Assembly: GCA_947171615.1 (NCBI GenBank)
Contig: CAMVYG010000001.1
Location: 1 to 63,326, forward strand
Length of the DNA stretch: 63,326 nt
Reading direction: 5' to 3'
Origin: an uncultured Clostridia bacterium
GTDB taxonomy: Bacteria > Bacillota > Clostridia > Oscillospirales > Acutalibacteraceae
The translations under genes were made by a program, and so were the position numbers. A model generated the notes under the pieces. That model had not been told where the DNA came from, searched no databases, and saw only the letters and a program-made list of their open reading frames with translations. Every line of letters starts with the position of its first letter. Position 1 is the first letter of the stretch. Below are positions 54,901 through 61,900 of the stretch, one piece after another.

Positions 54901-55872
54901 TCCATCCGCCAGGCCTTCCACGGAAATGTGGATGGGATCGTTCTCGTCCCAATTCTTCAAATCGTCAATATGCTTCACATACTGGGGAGCCTGGCTTTCA
55001 TCGGTAGAGGTCCAGGGCTCTGTGCTCTTCTTGACCTGGTAGCCTACATCGATGGTTTTGCCCCGTCCCTTTTCCGTAAGGTACAGGTCAAATTCGGCCT
55101 TGCCTCCGGTAGCGTCGGGAGAGTTCACCAAAACACCGGTGGTCACCTGGCCATCGGGAACATCGTCCTCATATTTGCTGTCATAGCTCTGGGCGTAATC
55201 GCTCTTATAGTCCATGACGGCGCTTTCCTTCTCTACCTCGCCCTGGGCATAGCTGTAGAACTTGAATTCACAGGAATACGAGGTATAAGGCTTTTTGATC
55301 AGATTGCCGGCAGTAGGCTTCTGGGAGCTGTATGCCACAATAGTAAGCATGCCCTCGCCATGGGTATTGCCGCTTTCCTGATTAAAATAAACGCTCAGCT
55401 GCGACATGAGAGAATCGAAAGTACCCTTCGTGATCGCTTCTCTGGAGCGATACTGGAAGGACTGGTTTCCCTTAGGCGCAACGTTGGAATCGGGAGTAGC
55501 GGCCTGCCACTTGCTGCCCGGCTCCGCGGCCAGCACCAGCGGGGTGCTTCCGTCTCTCTTGATCGTATCGGAATACACTTCTATGCTCTGCACCTTCTGC
55601 ATTTCATTGGTGCCCACAAAAATGCCTTCCGACTGGAAATTGATCACGTCTGAAAGGGATGCGGAGATCTGCCCACGGTTAGGTGTGGACTGAGAGCTTC
55701 CCTTTACGGTGATCTTGAAGCTGGCTGATGAGCCGAAGCCCCAATCACCCCAATCCCATGCAAAGGCGGAGGTGCCGCTCACCACAGTGAACAATAGTAC
55801 CAGCGTCAGGATTGAGACAGCCAATCTTCTGCCAAATTTTCCTTTCTTGAAACTAGCTTTCATCTTACTCAT
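42901..55872 (-). CDS. Protein B: 4323-residue secreted multi-module protein with a dockerin
   Basis: An exported giant protein. A 36-codon upstream extension overlaps the end of gene A and is rejected: the ATG at 55872 has AAGGAGG ten bases before it and opens a signal peptide (about 38 residues, ending TSAFA). Order of parts, rough residues: 40-230 a beta-rich opening module; 520-850 Ig-like domains with AEDKAGF and LTAPDSP; 870-1240 a cysteine- and aromatic-rich block (CTYATDSGTGSCTQGASCPY, CGGGGN, SHSCDRE); 2090-2200 Ig-like repeats with DKTAPTG, SIDGGKTW and VDKAGNES; 2200-2700 several InlB-like segments (ITPDLGYKLAHLYL); 2840-3050 FN3-like domains; 4120-4235 a carboxypeptidase-regulatory-like fold (GGAFEIPNI, YIVVERDGY); 4238-4323 a dockerin. 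It starts 35 bases after gene A, so the two should be co-transcribed. Unlike A and C it has no DQYG units. A role in binding an outside ligand is possible; no enzyme was recognised. Confidence 0.9.
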   Translation of the reverse strand: MSKMKASFKKGKFGRRLAVSILTLVLLFTVVSGTSAFAWDWGDWGFGSSASFKITVKGSSQSTPNRGQISASLSDVINFQSEGIFVGTNEMQKVQSIEVYSDTIKRDGSTPLVLAAEPGSKWQAATPDSNVAPKGNQSFQYRSREAITKGTFDSLMSQLSVYFNQESGNTHGEGMLTIVAYSSQKPTAGNLIKKPYTSYSCEFKFYSYAQGEVEKESAVMDYKSDYAQSYDSKYEDDVPDGQVTTGVLVNSPDATGGKAEFDLYLTEKGRGKTIDVGYQVKKSTEPWTSTDESQAPQYVKHIDDLKNWDENDPIHISVEGLADGETYDIRGIVCTDGREDAPKQTGELSFSYQKPKINSFNIGGITSVYQGGKGLMNLSMLTTFNDTNAVGVGEYQGINGRTYNGPALQADIYFTTNRDFEVTGTDENGKEIYGEDHSIWYMISDYSDIKEMADEEGEIATTYTKDWKNFKIPATLEDIGVEGNTAPINSDRCAFKLVITDLYTGYTAVTYSDPFIIDSAPPSRPEVVAESGGTEIDLSLESEAVVGGTSENGSAQVSINIGDSDDQGGSGIKQYSYSMYYLPTDKVPASLTTTGDVLRLLQTYTPTAPGASDYKEWTALETKLDDAGNPVENMTELVVAKDGYYRVIARAEDKAGFISEEVEGYFRVDLTAPDSPVARLAKREDSTFKAYDNRTYTNSEVWAFAYSKPQTGKALKSFKFSTNGGLTWTDISTVAADKKIVKFDNVTETIPTYKDAGCTQEEGFVYQVGINLTGLGYSDYISLLIKAVDSLGNESMVSNEVHMRTASEVETVATLSHDPIEVAMALGNTNLEPERNIVPLKIRAAKMINEKYYGTSGSTTIGATNFNPYLYTQSHTCTYATDSGTGSCTQGASCPYNRVETAGYSIYKPEWINISGLSSGTGAMKITDWNVYDHDTRTGTNVALNDNGYVHAYTDAHARNNGDNGESQPSSSGGSACMQRRRHIIDMSSRKDWSEILFTGVSENPDSDWLFYHFTQPTKKSILFTMNTAACNFHTYVQSGFWFNTTIRKNKAGTYVVSGYRLMIRQGAGSWGLTDVTGSTQNCGLEIQKFTDMPVTSLHCGGGGNIGSTVATANLTGTGAAIQNFMIDLTGSDVTVYQIEGTLSSSNFTQQYFRGHGRKVPGLTNIPISRPTVDGYTIGDTTNASNPYRDSDCYGFGPAIGYSSHSCDRETRVTFSNVTLYCNVAKTLSEVVTEPSWGEGKARFILNVTNDAQQDFHDPALTSQIQWRLNNDKARYIGWGISQERTTVINFLKRMAGQNATADEIAKYGMYENVSSIGANQGTAQEFTDIATYITQQYYAELGFDASSGAPPIKDQVSPGGGIEKGMSYTLDNVSNLHFTVYPPERAESSANPDFPAGRWYMVHDPKGMGDEVDIRSGKLSDALNTDITLPGRYTYYFAPSEEDIKNNTLDPDNAVFDFVINQKPQAQFAANIVDQGGTKYLQIADVAYDPDCPEGPYIDTDGTKLSGIVKTEWKYQFLMKSGSSLVIPKESGWSTTSPDGMTLKSLTGYDTLPTNSVLTIYQRVTDTATRRVAVKDSNGKVTGYKYVATNGAVSDVCQANATEGVSITYAPQSAMILAPTTMYDTASDPNSPHRTVTIERVSTHPQGNYFTPSWAINLTEMGVDGTDKDTGYTQLTKSGNNYTYKGEVALRCVQAPTPTGNIGNGTTGSEGGKWEVSYDFIKKYGGIDKHIKFQLTEKTWGISAATAAAGKTDKDFIPDQSARSILLAKDVNPPSSQVVTTGTQVPGSDELIDYAASTYLDVTNDDRFVVVSVGGSKDNEGVLKGYGYYFYDVKNGVETAWYRMESDGRLTKVSSAKAATQTLPAIGGRVKIGKSAMRKLPDTPTDSLNIAVFAYDNQTGMSTETTANQTTKTRITDIKLSVSQPMPPEISVTNMMNQNVAYISNENGYKTAIEAGKTDEQTSALEFYSATNVTVQFTPRKAKFIMDSNGDLQLNAGGQEYYQDYYGKADMTGTADIRYTVKYKARKTDKEWWTDDQLLANGMDKMPVDATMSAAQALTYTHDGVYEVTGAVVNGSGNVSETRTVRFTIDKTAPTGLEVSFTNMADGSPYFSGIWTKSVSIEAHGATDTNADTAEYQYSIDGGKTWIKLGDLTQTSASIEFDKSGKYNVKVRAVDKAGNESIYEQNMLVCIDNTPPETNGPTLTATSVMTDVLNEYVISLDYDTKAGAVHSEQNGVVNQLDREVAVPAGGSVIFTFLPEDGHILGSVTYNGEDMTGRLQANEETGIEYLEITNVKKDTVLSVTFPETQLEKASYRTMTRSLAAVQYAVARTASVNEPETDIALTAEAGDEGETGESELELMYNVSVYELDSFGSATVTPNQVIPGEKALITMSPLPFYRVASLQVNKEIIDVSTLTKVPGSNQRTYEITVNGDTNIFVGFEAIETRPLRLDSSDCGTTTIRDEEEQIRNNGDGTYEVPVGAVLNIQMDAEEGYGSESLKIDGTQPEDFQSGASLYQYTVPAFTGEGEDPGIAVEIKYNVLSKAKRKFKVYVGESTEDGQTHGTINACGDEVFIPIGGARTFTITPDLGYKLAHLYLTTTMDGESTTTEVMGTEGFYQMPGELRQYKYTLTDSGSSGELQAIFERQTYAATNSVSRGGDIVFKKANDENLYAPAIPEGTDVLIKVRPKDGYRVKSLSITEIENGQPVNQYSVGAVTSYVLPSIHSNIRVDAVFVEREVDHIETMHVINAVANNVKDADDALAEAPYRFCIADAQEGAANRHASKWSAWSASNTITYTGSYTAEDGTEIVLEPNKQYFVYLQARDRVGNVSKAMVSTVYSYANMPGTLGAEALDEEGNYASKSVALQVNTSGNPEDTEYLVYYSTSSSMANMQIANSDEPGGGWSTLQPDGTFLIKGLTPGRWYHLQVVARNKDGYSTRLNSDDITSILLSPAAPPEDSFWFEEQESPVAPISLGWNAPSGDILGIHLYLDGVYIGQRKLGTNEFTHVRSDFLGDSVGKYSYAYENSAGVGSSRVAISKEYYDVITSTAAEDADKRVKMDTLTNEYEYMFSETMTYPTFHAGSRQIYASAQGSETSGQIEVEMRFDTTYNARYQKYFLVLKAYEKEIGEDGEPVLDEEGDPIYHEVTIDQWDPEFKYHDRGSTKQKAVETKVSQKLGTTAARAIWTNLSTLYEYNIYAEEIRSTGKASSDNLSGSTQGLEFALGKVYIVNRDGYRYEYTSDNTEPKLDTYSSAWKGDELAAYAVNGWDTPVNNGYITFQKSPSIELAAEADRYYDNDGEKIRTDESGKPYILVDNSMDNKNFHVNVAAWDPDGYREESGTIPAVGGSIAKIPGNAPKLTGKMPARQEDAVKRENLYPITFDASGLSTGVYSSMEMWASDSDTRTERTTDDLKLIVNRNLAECKVVGDTHILLENGEYYLKDDLVKTVATAASDGSASTDLTKVALLVMPEEYQAAFGTSNYDELYRILVTEGHADPVAKAKELLGDDAGNSKYVTGGKLTEAGMNLAVARVAPPVVKYVAITEEQYNARIATAPDKLMKEENKETRYWAELDYALDEGICSWLVKDEKDSTQVIPTVDLKPTDAENTYFVKVVAKFGGNESVQTVSFVIRPAPYTKIRSQKAFRWIDTAQKEYEHYQVEDYTIDAIIEKYKHCYDPNDIIFEDPLPDSDKAYTTRVENGKTKYYVYKLYDYEGSVDNSEIAGTIEVNLGVYEQFDEVGVLLVTEPPSDFHPNFVNDESEFPEGYVIAYSESTNRNIPIRKSGDQRFTASQLVPGQTYYLWSFYKRPDDVRRYSEGHVVLTTVGDFELARYGFARSNYSYEEKQYDSEGTLLPFDINKVGSKKASATVRVTPRYYQSDEFGNLILGEDGEPIELTGDALEAAKETFGFDSGKEYETYTFGLTESRKSIRLRLRNTDKTQGHMVVRLEMDIESSDAGYCYVIEGSGYSDIFIQDDESPVTSYVLGVVNEDDNGKPFLKEVSTNGKLLHYEYQLSGLQVGYSQLSHVIFPYENIGTGDLENITVKTYKLNADGSQSDEESREIIAEQPSHTNLKVQLPEQGTVEIRPAANLADGVYEAWVVLTADHVKEPVRIKVRQVVGQSTLRGCIGIRPLENGELSHIDRRSRTGVAKVLLYDAETAKVDNNGDFVSEPDYVTETSEYGGAFEIPNILNAGKYSQGKYYIVVERDGYITYNARKLRPNRNVYSLDLGSESHTYTFDLRLIGGDINGDQVVDNSDMEILVSHYNMSVNLPGFTDQEREIVRLCDFNEDGTVNALDRGFLIGNMNSKARDYPTDVKKYYPIPADDQ
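42904..43161 (-). other. Dockerin type I domain of protein B
   Basis: Loops GDINGDQVVDNSD and CDFNEDGTVNALD carry Asp/Asn at positions 1, 3, 5, 9 and 12, the classic type I pattern. The two halves differ more from each other than those of C and D, and the helix residues are unlike the AGFITAYVNR of C and D. It may therefore bind a different partner. A regulatory-like beta domain directly before it is a common arrangement in clostridial dockerin proteins. Confidence 0.87.
52150..53330 (-). other. Cysteine- and aromatic-rich block in protein B
   Basis: Roughly residues 850-1240 of protein B. It contains about nine to ten cysteines, while the rest of the locus has almost none, plus clusters of Trp, Tyr, His and Gly (HTCTY, GSCTQGASCPY, ACMQRRRH, CGGGGN, DCYGFG, HSCDRE, LYCNV). 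The pattern suggests a disulfide-bonded or metal-binding globular domain, perhaps the ligand-binding part. No known family was recognised. Confidence 0.5.
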
Positions 55873-55882
55873 GAAAACTTTA

Positions 55883-55889
55883 CCTCCTT
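55883..55889 (-). promoter_or_regulatory. Ribosome binding site deciding the protein B start
   Basis: AAGGAGG on the minus strand, ten bases before the ATG at 55872 and 19 before a second ATG at 55863. It falls inside the 35-base gap after gene A, which argues for translation from a shared mRNA. Confidence 0.8.
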
Positions 55890-55907
55890 TTCGTTCCCGC
55901 GCGTTGG

Positions 55908-58900
55908 TTAGGCAATGCCAGCCGCGCGTAGGACATATGCATAAGCCCAGTGTGTCCTCTTGATATCGATAAAGGGACAATAGGCATACTTCTGAATGTT
56001 ATTGTGCTCCAAATCGTTCAGAGCGTTCTTTGTGATCATAACGATCAGCTTGATCGCTTCCGCTCTGGTGATCCGGTTTTCCGGGCGGTAGGTGCCGTCC
56101 TCATAGCCGTCTACCACCTTGGCTTCCAGCAGCGCTTCAATATATTTTTCATACCAGGAGCCGGGCCTTACGTCCTCAAAGGTTCCTGATTTTTCCGATG
56201 TGAGCCCGGCGGCATCCGCCAGAATTCTGGCGGCCTCGCCTCTGGTAATATAGGCATTGGGGCGGAAGGTGCCGTCCTCATAGCCGTCTATAATCTTTTT
56301 CTGCTTCGCATAGGCGATGGCGCCCGAGTACCATTTGCCCTGCGCCACATCCTTGAAGGACTTCCCGTAATTTTTCTGGGAATCGAAGCCTCCTATGGCC
56401 CTTACCACCATGGAAACAAATTCCGCTCTGGTGACCTTATTTTCCGGGCGAATGGTTCTGTCTCCATAGCCTTCCAGGAATTTCGTATTGGTCACGTCCT
56501 TATAAACCGCCACGTAGGTGAGATCGGAGAACACTGCCACCTTGGTGGCGTCCACTACTATTTCACCGTCTGAGGTCCAGCCTACAAAGCCGTAGCCCTG
56601 CACCGTTTTTACACCCGGCGGGTTCAGAGGGGCTTCGCCGGAGCTAATGGAAACCTGGCTTTCACCAACCAGCTTTCCGTACTCCCCGGCGTCAAAGGTA
56701 ACGGTAACGCCTGTGTTGTAGGGCCGGTGCACGCTGATCTGGGAATACTCATAAATTCTGCGGGACGGATCGTTCATAAACCCGGTATCGAGCACCAGGC
56801 ATTCCAGAAGAATTACCTTGTTGGAAATGAAGCTTTCCGGCTGAATGGTAAGGGTGGTGGTCCTATCAGGCGCATCCTCCTTTATCACCAGGAAGTCGTC
56901 GGGCAGCCGTTCGTTGCCCTCTTCGTCCAGCTCTTTGATATAAGGAAGATAATTCCCTTTCTCATCCTTCTCCGGCAGCTTCAGGTTCCACTGTATGGCC
57001 GCATACCCGTCGTAGCGGCCGCCATACTGGTCGTAAACCACAGGATATACATAGTCCTGAATGGGCTCTCTATTGCCGCTGATCACAAAATCTCTGTAAG
57101 TGCGGTTGATCTCCACCTTGTAGGCGCGAGTCTCTTCCTGGGCAATAGGCACGATCAATCTCTTAAAGCCCGCTTCGCCCAACGCCTCATACTTTGCCGT
57201 AAACGCCAGCTTATCAAGACAGTCGCAGGCCGTATAGAGGGTAAGGTTTCCTGTGGGACAGTCAAATTCTGCCAGAAGGGTTTTGGAAAGGATCTCCGGC
57301 GGAGGCGGCTCCTGTTCGCCGTCGTCTTCCAAGCCGTCTTCGGGATCGGTCTCTTCTCCCGAACCGCTCTCCGGGGGCGCTTCCTTGTACACCACCTGAT
57401 AGATTTGATATCCCACGGGGGAATTGCCGTTTTCCGCGCTTTCGCCCCGGCGGTAAACCTCTTCTACCAGAAGATCGTCCCGGCCTTCCAGCACAGAAAG
57501 ATCCATATCCATTTCAATTTCACAGTCCTCTATGGGAGCGCCGTACTGATCGTAGACCACAGGATCGAAAGGATAAACCGTTGTTTTCGCCTCAGCATAG
57601 GGCCGCTTTGCCGCTATGCCCACACCGTTTTCATCAGAACCTGTGATATAAAGATAGGTGGCTTCCGCCTTATCCCGGCGAAGATCCAATGTCAGGGTCT
57701 TTACAAAGTCTTCGTCATCTTCCATATTGGTGGTGGTCAGCCGGAGCGTCACCTTTTGGCTCATCTTTCCGGCAGGCACCGCCCGGTTGGTGATGGCGAA
57801 GGTCACATCCTCTCCCTCGGCAATGCCGTCGCCGTCCGGGTCGCCCGAAGCAAACTCCACGCCTTCGTGGTCTCCCACAAATTCCCATACAGGGTGGTAC
57901 AGATCAGATACCACCTTCATCCACGCGCCGTACTGGTCTACTACCTCGGCTCTCAGGGTAAGCTCCTCTGCGTGGTCTTCGTCCGGCTTATTGGCCAGCT
58001 GTCTGCTGTTCCAATAGGGAATATCAAAAGTATACTGGTTGCTTTCTGCCAGCGCCAGCTCATAAGCATAAGCTGTGCCCTTGCTCAAAACTATCAACAG
58101 AGAGCTTTCGTCCCGAAGGCTTTCGGGCTCACCCTTGGGAGTGGACTGCAAAGTAACCATCATTGCCGTTGTGTTGGATTCTATATACAGAGTTCCCCTG
58201 TTGGTACCGGGAGTCTGGCTGAGCCGAAGTCCGGGAGACATGGTGGCAAGCTTGATATCCGCCGCTTCATTGGGCATTTCTCTGCCATACTGGTCGTATA
58301 CCTTTGCCTCTATGGTAACCGCTCTGGCGGGATCTCCCTTGGGAGGTACCACCGGCTTTACCACGCCGCCTTCGATCACGGACTCGTCGCCCGGGTCAGT
58401 CATAACAGGCACCGCATAGGCGGGCTCGGCGTCATCCAGGCTCAGGTGAACCCTGAGATCTCTGTACACACCGGCGTCATCCGCAACGGAGCCCCGCAGG
58501 GTAAAGCCCAGATCCTGGCCGTTCCGAAGGGCATCCATGGCTTCAGCCGTATAGTAAACACGCACCATACCGGCGTATTCATCGAACATTTCCGCTTTCA
58601 CGCCGCTGCTGGGGTTTTCCACCGTCCAGCGCACCATTTTGGAAATAGGATTTTCAAACTGATCCCGCACGATCCAGACAGCCGTGTAGGTTTCATATCC
58701 CCGGCCCGCCTGAGGAGGAAGGGGAAGGGTCATTTCATATCCGGCGGGAACCGCCTGAACCTTACCGGCGGAATTCTTGATATTGGTAAACTCTACCGAT
58801 CTGGGCGCCAAAGGCTCATCCTGACGAATGCCGAGATAAAGGTCGCTTTTCAGGGAACCGCAGGTGGCCGTGATCTTCACGGAGCCCGGAGAAGCCGTAT

Positions 58901-61900
58901 GATCGATGGTCACGGTTTTCTCCGCGGCGTTCATGGTCACGCCCTTGGGCAGCGTACCGGCGCTCCATTTTACCGGCGCGTCCTTTTCTTCCAGAATCAC
59001 GCCGTACTGATCCCGCACATACACTCTCAGCGGCACGGTTTCTTTTTTCCCGCTTTCGGGGATCTGCACGCCGTCGTTGTAAGGGGCGAAATCTCCGGGG
59101 AAATACAGGGTAGTCGGCACGGAAGGATCTCTTGTGATCTTAATGGTCTTCGTTGCCTGACGGCCGTTTTTGCAGATGACCGTCACCGTCATTTCCTGGG
59201 GAATATTTCTGGCAAGCACAGTGCCGTTAAATTGCAGCGCGCCGCCGGAGGTCAGGGACACCACATTTCTGGCGTTATAAATACCGCCGTTGGAATCAAA
59301 GGGGATATCTCCTGTGATCACCTCTACCTTTCCACCGCCGCCATTGGGGTCGTCTATCTCCTTCACCCGGTATAGGGTGGCGTCGGGGAATTTGACCGCG
59401 TCAAGGCGCCATGTTAATTCATTCTGCTCAAACACCTGGTCCTCGCCATACTGCGTCGTACCGGAGGCGGTCAAATACCGCATACCGGAACCGGAGGAGG
59501 GATCTGAAAGGAAGGGGATCTCGGTTTCTTTGATTTCAACAAAATCGGGATAGGCAGTCTGCCTGCGCACCTGCACGGTAACATTCAGAGAACGGCTGCT
59601 GCCGTTCTGCGCCATAACGCTGGTGATGAACACATCGCAGTTAGGCGCGCATTTTTTCACGGTCAGTTCGCCTGTCTGTGAATCCACGCTGATGTAATCC
59701 TTGGCGGAAGCGGGGGTAACAGTGTATCTCCATGTGGATTTGCAATCCAGGATCCGTTCATCATACTGGTCGTAAACCTCCACAGAAGGGGCATACACAG
59801 CGTCCGTTCCGCTTTTGATGGGAGGAAGAATGCTGTTGGTGGTGTTATAGACCAGATTCCGCATGATAGTGGGCTTGCTGGGCTCCCGCTTGATCTCTAC
59901 CGTTACCGATTTGGAACGGCAGGCGGCAAATTTCGCATAAATCTTAAAGGAAGAGGTTCTCGCCGTGCTGTCCACCGTAATATAGGGGTTATTGCCTGTT
60001 GTCAGGGTAACGCCCGGGGGCAGCTCGCCTTCCACGAAAACGCTCCAGGGTTCGATCTCGTTCCCTTCCGGGTTCAGGGGACTTCCGGGCTTGTAGGCAT
60101 CCATCACAGCGTTCCAATCCCACTGGCTGCCATACTGGTCCACCGCAATAACGGTCAGGCGGTTATCCTGCTTGCCCTCTTCCTTCAGGGGAACCATAAA
60201 GGTATACCCTGTCTGGTGATCCGGGGGAACCACAAGGATCTGCTGAAGGATTCGGGGCTGTCTGGTAAATTCGAACTGATATTCCACAAACCGGGACCAA
60301 CCCTGATAGGTGGCGGTGATCCGCAGGTTGAAGCGGGAGCCATCCTTTGTGTAGCTGTTGTAGGTGAATTTTCCCTGGTTAATATCCGCCACAGAAATAC
60401 CCTGAGGCAATTCATCGTCCGGATAAGAGACTTCATAGGAAATGGTGTAGCCCTTAGCCCGGGCTTTTGCCAAATCGATGGCCGTGCCGGAGGTGTTTCT
60501 GATCCCTGAAGCCAGATCATATTCCGCAAGCTCCTTGGTGCTCAGATCGTCTTCCGGATTTCTCCACTGGTTGGCAAGCTCAGCGATCAGAATATTTTCC
60601 GTGTTGGTGACCACCTTATAATCATCAAAGGTACAGGGGGGCACCTCGTACACCACCTGATAAACAGTACCCTTTACTCCATCCTCCTCTACCTCTTTCT
60701 GATCCACCATGGTGTGGGGATTGGTCGGGTAGGTTTTCATCAGGGTCAGTTTATCCTTGGGCTTACTGACAAATACGGGAATCTCCTGAACCACATTGGC
60801 GCCCAGAGGCTCTGAATAGGTCGCCCGGAGAATATGCTCTCCTTCCACCACATCATTTACGCCTCTGTATCCCCTATATATAATAGTATACGAATTTTCG
60901 CTTTTCTGATTTATTTCAAAGGGACAGGTTTTTCCAGCCGCATCATAGAGTTTCTTCGTTTTTTCTGTAGGAACCAGCTCCAGATTCGCCCATTTATCAT
61001 GATAGACGGCACGGTACTGGTCGAGAAGCCGGGCATGGATCTCAATCCCCGTGGAAACAGCGTCTTCGGGGGTTTCCTCGCCGGAGCCGTCCAGCGCGGT
61101 ATTTCCTACCCAGAAGCCCTCTACAGGCTGTCCGTCGGAATTGGTGATATTTTCCACCACGCCCTCTGTATCCACAGAAATCGAAGTGGGGATCGGATCT
61201 GCCTTATACAAGGCCAGAAGCGTATCATCGCTGTAAATGGGAGTTCCCTCCGGATCGTAAATGACCCGAAGCGAGATTTTGGTTTTTTGCCCTCCCGTAA
61301 TGCTGTCCGCCCCATTGGTATACCAAAGATAGTTATCCAGGTCGGCGGCGTCATGGGTAATATGGAACTGGGGAGCGGGAATGTCGCTGCGGACAATTTC
61401 CTTTGTGCCGCCTGCCTGGAAGTGATCCCAGTATGTGATCTCCGTGGGGATCATATCCAGCACAACGCCCACCGGCGTTCTCATCATGTATTCGTCCAGG
61501 CTGGGATCTTCAGGAACCCTCGCCTTGTAGACGGTCCACAGCTTTTTGCCCTTGAGGTGCGCTTCTTCAGACCGGTTCCCCGTAAAGGTCGCTTCCTTTA
61601 CACGGTAATACTCATTATTGTAAGTGGGGATCAGCCTGCCCTCGCCGCTTTCCTCCGTGATCTCACAATCCTCCAGGGAAAGCCCTTCCTCTGCCAAAAA
61701 TTCCCATTTCAGGCCGGTAAAGTACTCTTCAAAGCCATCGTGCTCGGGAGAAGAGATAGAGGTATCAGAGGTGCTGGTCATGATAAAGTATTTCAGCGGC
61801 GGGCGCTTGCCGTTGCCCTGGTAGCTTTCCGGGATCCAGTTTTCGTCCTCGTCGTTCTGCTGGGACAGCTCATAATCGGGAATGCTGTACCGGGGATACC

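Noticed and set aside
55873..55980. N-terminal extension of protein B overlapping the end of gene A
   Set aside because: AAGGAGG and a signal peptide support the start at 55872. The extension has no export signal and would overlap the SLH coding end of gene A.
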